A DNA stretch of 64,000 nucleotides from Rhodospirillaceae bacterium (GTDB lineage Bacteria; Pseudomonadota; Alphaproteobacteria; MPNO01; UBA2964), in assembly GCA_002720855.1 (NCBI GenBank), contig PBIN01000014.1, forward strand, positions 310,001 through 374,000, in the 5' to 3' direction. The position numbers and the translations under genes are program-made. Below, one piece after another: positions 33,624 through 43,900 of this stretch (position 1 is its first letter; each line of letters begins with the position of its first letter). The notes under the pieces are model-generated. The model was not told the origin of the DNA. It saw nothing but the letters and a program-made list of their open reading frames with translations, and ran no database searches.

Positions 33624-34835
33624 TTATCCGAGATAATCCGCGATCATATAGGCGAACACCTTGGCCGTGTCTCGCGTGCGGTCAACTGAGGAACAGTCAT
33701 CGTCCGTATGGGCGAACCTATCTTCGCCGCTGCCGTAGTTGGCACACGGTATTCCGACATGATTGAGATAGCCCTGATCGAACGCGGTCGTGGTGTAAAA
33801 AGTCTCAGGTGGTTCGCCGAGCATCTCTTCTGCGGCATTGCAGACCGCCTGTACGATGGGCGAATCCATATCCACCAATGACGGATACATAAAAGGCCCT
33901 TCCTTCATCTCGACCTGCCATTTCATGCCGCTCGGCGGGTCTTCCATGCCATCGACCTGCATCACAATCTTGCGGATGTCTTCCCATTTTTCATGCGGGT
34001 CATCGCCCGGCAGCAGGCGACGATCGAGAGTGATCTCACATTCGCCCTGGATGGTGTGGGTGGAATCGGGGAAGCTTCGGATGTGATTGACCGCGAACGT
34101 CGGCTTGCCAAGCGCCGGATGCTCACCGGTCAGTTCGAGCTGGTCCTCAAGCCGGTCGATGATTTCGCGGGCGCCGGTGATGGCGTTGCAGGCACGGTGT
34201 GGCGCGCTCGAATGGCCGGGGACGCCTTTGACGGTCACGAAAGTGTCGATGCGCCCGCGATTGCCGAGCGTCAATTTCAGGCTTGTGCCGCCAAGGATCG
34301 CCATGTCGGCGCGGACGCCTTCCCCCTCGACAACGCTGGTGATGGCGTCGTGGCGTCCGGTTTCCCCTGATACGCAACACAGGAAGACCAGCTGCCCGTT
34401 GATGGGGAGGTCAGAAGCGATCATCGTCTCCATCGCGTGCAGCATGGCGGCCATCGTGCCTTTCTGTTCGCTGGCGCCTTTGCCGAGCACCACCTCACCC
34501 GGCAGGTCGTACTGGGCACCGTCGGCTACATCACCGTCATAGGCGTTTTTCATCGTCGATTGCGGCTGGTTCATGGCGTTACTGATAAACATCAGCGATT
34601 TGCCGGTTGTGTTCTCGCCATATGTTGCGATCAGGTTGTCCATGCCATCGTAACGGATGTCGGAGATTCCCATTTCACGCAGGCGGGGCTCGACAGCTGT
34701 TCGGATAAACTCGGCGAGCAGAGGTTCAGCCTCGAACTTGTCGGTCTGTGGACTTGGCACTTTGACGAGCTCCACCAGAATGTCCTTAACCCGGTCCGTC
34801 GAAATAGCGTTTTCAATGGTTTCTTTGATGCCCAT
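33624..34835 (-). CDS. M20-family peptidase homologue with altered metal-site residues
   Basis: A 403-residue protein of the M20 (carboxypeptidase/ArgE/DapE) fold with two domains: catalytic part at both ends and a central dimerisation domain (KGVPGHSSAPHRACNAITGA). The usual metal ligands are largely replaced: the GHxD loop reads SNAMNQP, the ADMKG loop reads ASEQKG, the DEE site reads SGET, and the EPT site reads GGTS. The final His (RFAHTDDD) remains. Several close relatives are annotated as hydrolases, but this one may be inactive or use different chemistry. The gene stands alone, in opposition to the methyltransferase at 35023. Confidence 0.8.
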   Translation of the reverse strand: MGIKETIENAISTDRVKDILVELVKVPSPQTDKFEAEPLLAEFIRTAVEPRLREMGISDIRYDGMDNLIATYGENTTGKSLMFISNAMNQPQSTMKNAYDGDVADGAQYDLPGEVVLGKGASEQKGTMAAMLHAMETMIASDLPINGQLVFLCCVSGETGRHDAITSVVEGEGVRADMAILGGTSLKLTLGNRGRIDTFVTVKGVPGHSSAPHRACNAITGAREIIDRLEDQLELTGEHPALGKPTFAVNHIRSFPDSTHTIQGECEITLDRRLLPGDDPHEKWEDIRKIVMQVDGMEDPPSGMKWQVEMKEGPFMYPSLVDMDSPIVQAVCNAAEEMLGEPPETFYTTTAFDQGYLNHVGIPCANYGSGEDRFAHTDDDCSSVDRTRDTAKVFAYMIADYLG

Positions 34836-35022
34836 GCCAAATTTTCTCCCCCAGAATTACGTTTAGATGGTGCCTATTATAGCCTAACGACAGTGCGACC
34901 TCATCCGTCACGCCAACCGGCGATTCTATTGCGTTTTCTTAACGAATGATTAATCCGACATTCTCACAATAGAAGAGATTGGAACCGGTGTAGAGGTGCG
35001 CCGGTGATTGCGGAGATTTGCC

Positions 35023-35985
35023 GTGGGTTTATCGGTATCCAAAAAATCGTCTGGCGGCGGAACATCGTTTAAGGCGCGATTTGCCGCATGGTGGCACGGT
35101 ACCGAGGTGCGCGAGTCGCTCGAAGAGGCCGAGCCAGACTTTGACGATGGAGAATATGAGGAGGTCGAACTCGGAGCCGACGGAGCGCCAGAGGCAGATA
35201 CAGCCGCCGCATCGCCCGATTCCTGGTCTGAGGCCAAATGTGAAATTGCCAAGGGTTTATGGACGCCAGGTTTTATCTCTCCCGGAGGCTCAGAATATGT
35301 AGAGGAACTCGTTGCTGGTTGCGAATTGAGTTCCGATGAAACCATGCTCGAGGTTGGGCTCGGTATGGGCGGCACAACAACCACGGTCATTGGTAAATTT
35401 GGCAATTATGTCACGGGTTACGAGAAGGACGAAAACCTCGCTGCTGAAGCCAAGAAAACGGCGGTTGAATACGATATGGATGAAAAACTCGATATCGTGA
35501 AGCAGGAATTTGATCTCGCAAAGGTTAAGACCAACTATTTCCGTGCCGCATTGATGCGGGAAGTTCTTTACACGATGGTGGATAAGGAAATCGTCGTCGG
35601 CAAGATTTGCGATTCTCTCAAAGAGGGAGAATCCTTTCTTATCATGACTGATTTTCTCTTTGATGAAGGGACGCAGTCCGAGGATCTGGAGGCGTGGAAG
35701 GAAACGCAGCCGAAGCCCGTCCATCCCTGGACTGCTGACGCCCTAAAATCCTGCCTGGAGGATCACGGCGTTTTGGCTCGTATAATAGAGGATGAAAGCG
35801 ATCGGTACTCGGGAATGGTCCGGAGCGCCTGGGCGAATTATTTAAATGAAATCAAGGGGCAGACAGTCAGTGAGGATTTCGGACGCCAATTGGTGCATGA
35901 AGCGCAATACTGGTTGCTATTGACGGCTGCTCTGGACTCCGGAGGCCTGAAATACTATCGCGTTGAGGGCATTAAATCGTCATAG
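35023..35985 (+). CDS. SAM-dependent methyltransferase
   Basis: A 320-residue methyltransferase. The SAM site is MLEVGLGMGGTTTTVIGKF (about residues 109-127), with GYEKDENLAAEAKKTA after it. The first 85 residues are a charged, Glu/Asp-rich extension, which is unusual for the family. The start is taken as GTG at 35023, preceded by GGAG at a spacing of 7; TTG at 35008 is an alternative. Its relation to phosphoethanolamine or fatty-acid methyltransferases is weak. It stands alone, between the divergent M20 gene and rpmJ. Confidence 0.75.
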   Translation: MGLSVSKKSSGGGTSFKARFAAWWHGTEVRESLEEAEPDFDDGEYEEVELGADGAPEADTAAASPDSWSEAKCEIAKGLWTPGFISPGGSEYVEELVAGCELSSDETMLEVGLGMGGTTTTVIGKFGNYVTGYEKDENLAAEAKKTAVEYDMDEKLDIVKQEFDLAKVKTNYFRAALMREVLYTMVDKEIVVGKICDSLKEGESFLIMTDFLFDEGTQSEDLEAWKETQPKPVHPWTADALKSCLEDHGVLARIIEDESDRYSGMVRSAWANYLNEIKGQTVSEDFGRQLVHEAQYWLLLTAALDSGGLKYYRVEGIKSS

Positions 35986-36004
35986 AGACCAACGTCGCAC
36001 CGCG

Positions 36005-36033
36005 TTGACAAAGCGGTCGCTGCTCACTATGTT
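36005..36033 (+). promoter_or_regulatory. Sigma-70-type promoter of rpmJ
   Basis: TTGACA (36005-36010) and TATGTT (36028-36033) are separated by 17 bases, close to the housekeeping consensus. The promoter is 37 bases upstream of the rpmJ ATG and 20 bases after the methyltransferase stop. Confidence 0.75.
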
Positions 36034-36069
36034 CTCGCCTCCGCAGCAAAATGTGCAGAAAGTAGTCCG

Positions 36070-36195
36070 ATGAAGGTCGCAAACTCGCTTAAAACATTAA
36101 AGTCACGCGATAAGAATTGCCGCGTTATTCGCCGCAAAGGCCGTGTATACGTTATCAATAAGCAAAACCCGCGGTTTAAGGCGCGTCAGGGTTAG
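36070..36195 (+). CDS. rpmJ: 50S ribosomal protein L36
   Basis: A 41-residue ribosomal protein. [17 protein letters not shown], then [19 protein letters not shown] and KARQG match the short L36 found in alphaproteobacteria, with basic residues throughout. The zinc-binding Cys set of the standard L36 is absent, as in the alternative (zinc-independent) form. It is monocistronic: a near-consensus promoter at 36005 and a terminator at 36219 bracket it. It joins the large ribosomal subunit. Confidence 0.92.
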   Translation: MKVANSLKTLKSRDKNCRVIRRKGRVYVINKQNPRFKARQG

Positions 36196-36218
36196 TTTGC
36201 CCCCAACGGATTTTTGCG

Positions 36219-36244
36219 AACCGCGCCCGTGGCGCGGTTTTTTT
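36219..36244 (+). terminator. Rho-independent terminator of rpmJ
   Basis: Nine-base arms AACCGCGCC (36219-36227) and GGCGCGGTT (36231-36239) with a three-base loop are followed by a T7 run. It lies 24 bases after the rpmJ stop. Confidence 0.87.
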
Positions 36245-36345
36245 GTGCCCTCAAATGTAAGTTGATGGGTTGCGCTTGCCCTCTATGCGACCAGTATTGT
36301 TTACTTTGTGATACAGATGCCTTGATCGAATAGGGCCTTGATTTC

Positions 36346-37833
36346 ATGGAAATGCCGGAACCGGATGCGGCCATAATTGCGAGACGGGCCGCTATTGTTG
36401 AAGAGCTTAGAAGAATAGTGCCGGCGGAGTCGGTAATTGCCGAGGAAGAAGGGCTGCGTGCCTACGAGTGCGACGGGCTGACTGCTTACCGGCAATTGCC
36501 GCTGATCGTCGTATTGCCAGAATCCACGCAGCAGATTTCCCGAATTTTGAAATATTGTCATGAGGCCAATGTAAAGATCGTCCCGAGGGGTGCAGGTACA
36601 TCATTATCAGGCGGCGCTTTACCCTTGGCTGATGCGATCACGCTGGGGCTCGGCAAACTGAACCAGATTCTCGAAATTGATTACAGTAACCGATGTGTTG
36701 TCACACAGCCGGGTGTTACGAACTTGGCCATATCGCAGGCTGTGGATGGTGATGGCTTTTATTATGCGCCTGATCCCTCCAGTCAGATCGCCTGTACGAT
36801 CGGCGGAAATGTTGCTGAAAATTCCGGTGGGGTTCACTGTCTGAAATACGGGCTGACGACCAATAACCTTCTCGGGCTCGAAATCGTATTGATGGATGGT
36901 GAAGTCATTCGGCTAGGCGGCAAACACCTTGATTCCGGCGGCTATGACCTGATGGGTATCATAACCGGATCAGAAGGACTCCTCGGTGTTATCACGGAAA
37001 TTACAGTTCGTATTCTTGCCAAACCGCCCGCTGCAAGGGCTCTGTTGATTGGGTTCGATACCAGCGAAGAAGCGGGGAGCTGCGTGGCAGCGATCATCGC
37101 AGCAGGAATTATACCCGGCGGCATGGAAATGATGGACCGCAAGGCGATTCATGCCGTCGAGGATTTCGTTCATGCAGGATATCCGCTTGATGTCGAAGCG
37201 ATATTGATCGTCGAACTCGACGGTCCTGACGAAGAGGTCGAGTATTTGACCGGAAAAGTCGAACAAATTGCTCGGGAAACCGGTGCCCGTCTGGTACGCG
37301 CCAGCCAGAGCGAAGATGAGCGGCAACTGTTTTGGGCAGGCCGCAAGGCGGCGTTTCCTGCAGTAGGCAGAATTTCACCTGATTACTACTGTATGGACGG
37401 CACAATCCCCCGTCACAAATTGCCTGAAGTCCTGAAACGTATGTCGGAGGCTTCCGAGCGCTACGGACTTGGCGTTGCCAACGTGTTTCATGCTGGAGAT
37501 GGAAATTTGCACCCGCTTATTCTGTATGATGCGAACGTGCCGGGTGACTTGGAAAAAGCCGAGGAATTTGGCGCCGAAATTCTTACTTTATGTGTCGAGG
37601 TTGGCGGTGTGTTGACAGGCGAGCACGGCGTTGGCGTTGAGAAGCGTGATCTAATGGAAACCATGTTCACCGAGATCGATCTCAAGCAACAGCAACGCGT
37701 TAAATGTGCCTTTGATCCAGCACAACTCCTGAATCCGGGTAAGGTCTTTCCGACATTGCATCGCTGCGCGGAATTGGGGCGCGTTCATATTCAAAGCGGT
37801 GAAATGCGGTTTCCGGATTTACCCAGATTTTGA
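36346..37833 (+). CDS. glcD: Glycolate oxidase subunit GlcD (FAD-linked oxidase)
   Basis: A 495-residue FAD-binding oxidase, the catalytic subunit that turns glycolate into glyoxylate. IVPRGAGTSLSGGALPLADA (about residues 76-95) is the FAD loop, GLTTNNLLGLEIVLMDG (about 168-184) the second flavin motif, and LHRCAELGRVHIQSG closes the protein. The length is standard. It is the first gene of a glcDEF operon: glcE starts at the stop (TGATG overlap). D-lactate or related 2-hydroxy acids are possible alternative substrates, since the subfamily is broad. Confidence 0.9.
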   Translation: MEMPEPDAAIIARRAAIVEELRRIVPAESVIAEEEGLRAYECDGLTAYRQLPLIVVLPESTQQISRILKYCHEANVKIVPRGAGTSLSGGALPLADAITLGLGKLNQILEIDYSNRCVVTQPGVTNLAISQAVDGDGFYYAPDPSSQIACTIGGNVAENSGGVHCLKYGLTTNNLLGLEIVLMDGEVIRLGGKHLDSGGYDLMGIITGSEGLLGVITEITVRILAKPPAARALLIGFDTSEEAGSCVAAIIAAGIIPGGMEMMDRKAIHAVEDFVHAGYPLDVEAILIVELDGPDEEVEYLTGKVEQIARETGARLVRASQSEDERQLFWAGRKAAFPAVGRISPDYYCMDGTIPRHKLPEVLKRMSEASERYGLGVANVFHAGDGNLHPLILYDANVPGDLEKAEEFGAEILTLCVEVGGVLTGEHGVGVEKRDLMETMFTEIDLKQQQRVKCAFDPAQLLNPGKVFPTLHRCAELGRVHIQSGEMRFPDLPRF

Positions 37834-39071
37834 TGTCTTCTCCGCTGGAACCAGGAACTGATATCGAACTCGCTACGATGATTGGCGATGCTCTAGCCGA
37901 TCACGAGTCACTGGAAATTTTTGGTGGCGGTTCCAAGAGGTCGCTGGGCCAACCGCTAGAAGTCGACCGGGAGATATCTCTGGCCGGGCTTTCCGGAATT
38001 ACACTGTATGAGCCCGAGGAACTTGTATTGTCGGCGCGCGCCGGAACACCGCTAACAGAGATTCAGGAATGTTTGGCGGAGAAGGGGCAAGAGCTTGCTT
38101 TTGAACCACCGGATTGGCGAGCGCTTTTGGGAACAACCGGCGAACAAACAATCGGTGGCATAGTTGCTACCAATTTAGCCGGACCACGCAGAATTCGAGC
38201 CGGCGCACCGCGGGATCATCTGCTCGGCGTGTCCCTGGTGACGGGAAGGGCCGAGACCGTAAAAACGGGAGGTCGCGTTGTTAAAAATGTTACCGGATAT
38301 GATCTCTGCAAGTTGGTCGCGGGATCATATGGAACGCTTGGTATCGCAACTGATTTAACCGTCAAAGTGCTTCCCGCCGGAGAAAAAACCCGAACGGTTC
38401 TCGTTAGCGGTCTAGATGCCAAGGACGCCGTAAAGGCCTTGAATCTTGCGCTTTCCAGTCCGCACGATGTTTCCGCCGCTGCATATGTACCCGGCGTTCT
38501 GACAGGCTGCTCGAGCGTGTCCTATGTTTCTGGCGCTGGTGCCGCGCTAGCTGCCGTTCGTATTGAAGGACCGGGTCCATCAGTCGAAGCGCGTTGTCTG
38601 GCGTTAAGAGACATCCTGAGTGGATATGGCGCGATTGAGGAATTACATTTTCATAATTCAAGCCGGTTTTGGAAGGAGATCGCCGATGTTTCCCCGTTCT
38701 TTGACACCCATGATGTTGTTTGGCGTGTTTCAGTTCCGCCATCCATTGCCGCCAGTACAGTTCAAAGAATCCAAGAGGAAATCGATGCTGATTTCTATTT
38801 TGATTGGGGCGGTGGATTAATTTGGATCGGTCTCAAAAGCCAGCCCGCTGACGGCGGTGCTTCGGTCGTGCGCGGTGCATTTGAAATTGGTGATGGACAT
38901 GCGACTCTTGTTCGCGCCCACTCAGAATTGCGTTCGACTCTCCCGGTTTTTCAACCTCAAACAAAGCCTGTGAAGGCTTTGAGCCAACGAATTAAACGGG
39001 CATTTGATCCTGGGAGTATTTTAAATCCGGGCCGGATGAGCCTTTCTTTGGAAGCGGCAAATGCGAACTAG
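37833..39071 (+). CDS. glcE: Glycolate oxidase subunit GlcE (FAD-binding)
   Basis: A 412-residue FAD-binding oxidase subunit. GGIVATNLAGPRRIRAGAPR and TGGRVVKNVTGYDLCKLVAG, followed by SYGTLGIATDLTVKVLP, are the FAD-binding region typical of GlcE. The ATG at 37833 shares bases with the glcD stop. The gene overlaps glcF by 11 bases. It combines with GlcD and GlcF to form the membrane-associated glycolate oxidase complex, passing electrons to the respiratory chain. Confidence 0.88.
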   Translation: MSSPLEPGTDIELATMIGDALADHESLEIFGGGSKRSLGQPLEVDREISLAGLSGITLYEPEELVLSARAGTPLTEIQECLAEKGQELAFEPPDWRALLGTTGEQTIGGIVATNLAGPRRIRAGAPRDHLLGVSLVTGRAETVKTGGRVVKNVTGYDLCKLVAGSYGTLGIATDLTVKVLPAGEKTRTVLVSGLDAKDAVKALNLALSSPHDVSAAAYVPGVLTGCSSVSYVSGAGAALAAVRIEGPGPSVEARCLALRDILSGYGAIEELHFHNSSRFWKEIADVSPFFDTHDVVWRVSVPPSIAASTVQRIQEEIDADFYFDWGGGLIWIGLKSQPADGGASVVRGAFEIGDGHATLVRAHSELRSTLPVFQPQTKPVKALSQRIKRAFDPGSILNPGRMSLSLEAANAN

Positions 39072-40380
39072 TTTTTCGATCGCTCAGCTCAACGATCCGG
39101 AAATCGCTGACGCCAACGAGATATTGCGGTCTTGCGTTCACTGCGGATTTTGCACCGCCACCTGTCCGACTTACGCCTTGTTGGGAGACGAGCTGGATAG
39201 TCCCCGCGGCCGCATATACCTCATAAAAGACATGTTGGAACACGATAGAGCCGCATCCGAAACAGATGTCCAACACATCGACCGCTGCCTTTCCTGTCTC
39301 TCGTGTATGACAACTTGCCCATCAGGTGTGAACTATATGCATCTGGTGGATCACGCCCGCCGTCACATAGAGAATACCTACCGGCGAAAATTCCTTGACC
39401 GCATATTGCGATTTTTTCTCGGTCGGGTTCTGCCCAACAGCAGGTTATTTAATATCGCGCAGTTCGTCGGAATGTTTGTTCGGCCAGTCGCAAGAATCCT
39501 GCCCGGCAAGCTCCGTGTAATGGTGAATTTGGCAAAAACGCGAAATATACCAAATAAAGTAGTGACCCCAATTAAGAAATCATCGGATGGTGACATAAAA
39601 TTTCACGTCACACTACTGACAGGGTGTGTTCAGGACGGTATCGATCCTGCAATAAATCAGGCGACGGTTCGACTCCTCACCAGACTTGGGTGTGACGTTG
39701 AAATACGTCAGGACGTTGGGTGTTGCGGTTCCCTGAACCACCACCTCGGTCAGGAGGGTCGCGCGCTTGATCTGATGAAATCTAATGTTACAGCCTGGTC
39801 CAGGAGCGATCAGGAAAAGAAACTGGATGCCATTGTTGTCAACGCATCGGGTTGCGGAACAACGCTAAAGGATTATGGCTTTATCCTGCGCAATGATCCC
39901 GCCTATGCCGAAGACGCCGAACGGATATCTAACCTCTCTTGCGACATTACAGAATTTTTGTCGCGAACCGGTTTCAGTTCGCATCTATCGAAAACAAAGG
40001 AATTGCGAGTTGCCTATCAGTCTCCCTGTTCCATGCAGCATGGACAAAAAATTAACCAACAACCGTTAGCATTATTACGCGAGTGCGGATTTGATGTCGT
40101 CGAACCTGCCGACAGTCATTTGTGCTGCGGATCGGCGGGAACTTTTAATGTCTTGCAAAATGAGTTAGCCGACAAATTGCGGGATAAAAAAATAGCATCA
40201 CTGTCAGCGCTTTCGCCTGATATAATTGCCAGCGGAAATATAGGTTGTATGACGCAACTCGATACGGCGGGAAAACAAGATATGCCATGTCCGATCGTAC
40301 ATACAGTAGAACTCATCGACTGGGCTACCGGCGGTCCAATGCCATCTGTCTTGCAAGGAAACGAAAGTAAGTTTCAATGA
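39061..40380 (+). CDS. glcF: Glycolate oxidase iron-sulfur subunit GlcF
   Basis: A 439-residue protein with two [4Fe-4S] clusters near the N-terminus, CVHCGFCTATCPTY (about residues 22-35) and CLSCLSCMTTCPSG (about 76-89), and two CCG domains, seen as GCCGSLNHHLGQ and LCCGSAGTFNVLQ. It transfers electrons from the FAD subunits. It overlaps glcE by 11 bases and the next gene by 4 (ATGA), so all four genes of the run are coupled. Confidence 0.9.
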   Translation: MRTSFSIAQLNDPEIADANEILRSCVHCGFCTATCPTYALLGDELDSPRGRIYLIKDMLEHDRAASETDVQHIDRCLSCLSCMTTCPSGVNYMHLVDHARRHIENTYRRKFLDRILRFFLGRVLPNSRLFNIAQFVGMFVRPVARILPGKLRVMVNLAKTRNIPNKVVTPIKKSSDGDIKFHVTLLTGCVQDGIDPAINQATVRLLTRLGCDVEIRQDVGCCGSLNHHLGQEGRALDLMKSNVTAWSRSDQEKKLDAIVVNASGCGTTLKDYGFILRNDPAYAEDAERISNLSCDITEFLSRTGFSSHLSKTKELRVAYQSPCSMQHGQKINQQPLALLRECGFDVVEPADSHLCCGSAGTFNVLQNELADKLRDKKIASLSALSPDIIASGNIGCMTQLDTAGKQDMPCPIVHTVELIDWATGGPMPSVLQGNESKFQ

Positions 40381-40931
40381 AAGATGTACTTGCGTGGATG
40401 TCTGGTGAGGCAAAATTATCTTTTAAGGTGCCGATTTCAGGAGGTCAGAATGACCCACGTCTGAAACCGCTCTTTATTGCCCTAAAATCGACATCGGATT
40501 CAGAGGAAGCGGCACAGATTGAAGCAGGAATTTGGGCGCTTTGGGGTTTGTCGGGTGACGAGGAAATCGACCAGCTGATGACGATCGGCATTGGGGCAAT
40601 GGGTGCTAGCGACGGTGAAACAGCATTGACCGCGTTCAATGAAATTACCACGCGTGCTCCCGATTATGCAGAAGGGTGGAATAAACGGGCGACATTATTT
40701 TATCTGGCGGGCGAGCATGAACTATCTATTGCCGATATAAAAAAGACCCTGGATCTGGAACCACGGCATTTCGGAGCGCTGTCGGGGTTGGGGCTCGTTT
40801 ATATGGCACTGGGTGAAGAACGTAAGGCTCTGGACGCGTTCGAACAGGCGTTAGAGATTCATCCGCATATGGAAGGTGCTGATACCCACATTCGTGAATT
40901 ACGCGATATTGTTAAAGGACGCGGTGCGTAG
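40377..40931 (+). CDS. TPR-repeat protein of the glc operon
   Basis: A 184-residue cytoplasmic protein with three to four tetratricopeptide units in its C-terminal two thirds: TALTAFNEITTRAPDYAEGW, then LSIADIKKTLDLEPRHFGAL and ERKALDAFEQALEIHPHMEG. The N-terminal half is helical with no repeats. It overlaps glcF by 4 bases, so it is likely to be a partner or assembly factor of the glycolate oxidase complex. Its small size and lack of a signal peptide fit a protein scaffold. It ends 6 bases before the convergent PEP-CTERM gene. Confidence 0.75.
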   Translation: MKDVLAWMSGEAKLSFKVPISGGQNDPRLKPLFIALKSTSDSEEAAQIEAGIWALWGLSGDEEIDQLMTIGIGAMGASDGETALTAFNEITTRAPDYAEGWNKRATLFYLAGEHELSIADIKKTLDLEPRHFGALSGLGLVYMALGEERKALDAFEQALEIHPHMEGADTHIRELRDIVKGRGA

Positions 40932-40937
40932 AAGCTA

Positions 40938-43900
40938 TCAGTGAATAGCCCGGCGGCGGCGGCGCAAGCCTACGAGAACGCCGAGACTTCCCAAAAATAC
41001 CAGCATGGTTTCCGGCTCGGATACCCCAGGAGCGGGGACATCCGCTTGCGTGACTTCAATCCAAAGGCTGTCGCCGATAAACAGCTGATTAAAGGCAAGT
41101 CCCGTAAGATTGGTCGTCAGCGTATCAAAGAATCCGCTGAGGAAGCTATGCCCACTCTCCAACCTTACAACCTCAAACTGGTCGCCGACATTGAGGGTTG
41201 AGGCAAAGCCCTGATCGGCAACGACATCCAGACTGCCAGAGAGGTCAGCGTCACCGTTCAGTATGTTCAGGAGATCGTGCCCGACACCAACAACAGCGCC
41301 AAAAAGCTCGAATTCAAAGCTGGCAGCACTCCCTTGAAAATAGTCGCCATCCATAATTGTCAAAATACCAGGAGAGTTCCCGACCGCGAGCGTACCGCCG
41401 GTATTATTCAAGGCGTGTGACCCGTTACCATTGAAATCAACGGTGCCACTGCCGCCAAACCGGCCGCCTTGCAGCTGTACCGAGCTGTTGCTTGCGGCGG
41501 TTGTCATGATGCCGTTGATCGTTACTTGGCCGCCGGTCTGGATAAAGTTTGTGCCCAGCGTGACGTCAAGGCGGCTGCCTGACTGCACATCGATAAGGCC
41601 GCCTGCCTGCTCAAACTCGTCGTTAGCGGCGCTAATATCAAAACCGGCTGCCCCTGATGCCCGAAGTGTGCCGTGATTCACGAATTTCAGCGCGCCGCCA
41701 TCGATGAGAATGGCATTATTTGTCTGATTGGCGTCTATCGTTCCAAAGTTCTCCATCCCGCCGGTGTTGCCACCAATTTGTCCCGCACCACTGATCGTTT
41801 GGTTCGCGCCAATTGTCAGCGTATCCGCGCCAGTATCATTTCGAATTCGATTTTGAAAATTATCTGACATTATGATGGAACCTGAACCGCTTAACGTTTG
41901 TGTACCGACGAACTCGAGGTCGGTGGCACCTCCGGCCGAGTTCATCTCAATTGTCCCGTCATTGACGAATCCATTTTGAAACCGCCAATCGTGGGAGTTT
42001 GCGCTGACTATTTTGGAGCCGGCAGTGAGACGAACATTGTCGAGGGTCGCACCTATTGTAGTTTGATTGGTCCGAATCTCAGCCGTTCCAACCGTCGTGA
42101 GGTCGCCGCCAACAAGGACAGACTGGTTACTTAGGAAGGTTAAATTGGAACCGTTGAGTGCCTCTATTGTCGTGTTATTGGTAAAGGTGCCGGCGCCAAA
42201 AGAAATGCCGCCGGTTCCTTCTGCGCGCAGGATGTTATTTTGTGTAAAGCCCAACGCACCCGGGTCCAGATGCAAATTAATGGTGCCCTGCTGGCGAATC
42301 TCTCCGTTATTGACCGTTCCGCCGACATTGAGGCCTATCTGCCCTGCACCCCGGATTACCTGGTTCGCGCCAATCGTCAATGTATCTGCTGCATCGTCCA
42401 CGAAAATTCTATTTTGGCTGCTATCAGACATCACGACTTCACCACTGCCACCCAAGGTTTGTGTTCCAACAAACTCAAGGTCCGTCGCGCCCCCAGCCGA
42501 GTTCATGCTGACGGTGCCGTCATTGACAAAGCCGTTCTGAAAACGCCAATCCTGGGAAATCGCGCTGACCATATTGGATCCGGCCGTGAGACGCACATTG
42601 TCCAGCAATGCACCCGTCGAGGTTTGTGTGGTCCTAATTTCGGCTGTTCCAATGGTCGTGAGGTCTCCTCCGACAATCGTCGTAAGACTACTCGTGATAG
42701 TAAGGTTGGAATCGGCCAACGCTTCTATTGTCGTGTTATTGGTAAAGGTGCCGGCGCCAAATGAAATGCCGCCAGTTCCTTCTGCGCGCAGGATGTTATT
42801 TTGTGTAAAGCCCAACGCACCCGGATCCAGATGTAAATTAACGGTGCCTTGCTGACGGATCGTCCCATTGTTGATGGTGCCTCCGAGATTAAGGCCTATT
42901 TGCCCGGCGCCCCGGATGACCTGGTTCGCCCCAATCGTCAGTGTATCTGCCGCATCGTCCGCGAAAATTCTATTCTGGTTACTATCGGACATCACGATTT
43001 CGCCGTTTCCGCTCAATGTTTGTGTTCCGATAAATTCCAGGTCCGTTGAACCGCCCGCTGAATTCATGCTGATAGTACCGTCATTGACAAAACCATTCTG
43101 GAAACGCCAGTCATGGGAATTACCGCTAACCAAATTTGATCCAGATGTCAGTCGAACGTTATCCAGCAGCGCGCCGGCGGTCGTTAAGTTAGTTCTGATT
43201 TCGCCTGTTCCCGCTGTCGTCAAATCGCCGCCGACAATAGTAGCGTTTGTACTGTTCATCGTGAGGTTTGAACCGGTCGATACACTGATCGATGTATTAT
43301 TTGTAAAGGTGCCGTCCGAAAGTAAAATCCCGCCGGCCCCGGTTGCTTGCATCGTACCGTTATTGACAAAGCCCGCCGAATTATCGGGATTGATGTGTAG
43401 ATTGGTGACACCTTCCTGGATTATCGTACCGTTATTAACAAACCCGCCAACAGCTGCCAGAATTTGACCAGCGCCACGGATGGTATGAGTGGCGCTGTTA
43501 GTAATTATATCCGCCGCCGCATCGGCGATGATCCTGTTCTGATCACTGTCGGTCATTTTGAGGGTACCGGACCCAGAGATCGTCTGGGTCCCGACGAATC
43601 TTACATCCGTTGCGCCACCCGCTGAATTGAGTTCCCAGGTACCTTCGTTGGTAATCCCGTTAAATATTCTGAGATCATGACTGTTATTCTGAACCAGCTT
43701 TGAACCGCTTGTTAATGTGACGCCGTCCAGCTGAGCACCGGTCGATGTAGTGTTTGTTCTAAATTCGCCCGTACCGGTGGTTGTAAGATTTCCTCCCACA
43801 ATCTTGACGCCGGTATCGTTAAAAGTGACGTGTGAACCGTTGGCTGCTTCAATCGTGCTGTTGTTGGTGTAATCCGCACCATTGAGAAAAAGGCCACCCG

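Noticed and set aside
41898-43100. Regular repeat array as a possible CRISPR or satellite
   Set aside because: The 561-base unit is an in-frame coding repeat of one protein with no spacer-repeat structure.
42067-43467. Several long plus-strand open frames opposite the repetitive PEP-CTERM gene
   Set aside because: They repeat with the 561-base period of the coding strand and have no independent motif or ribosome site.
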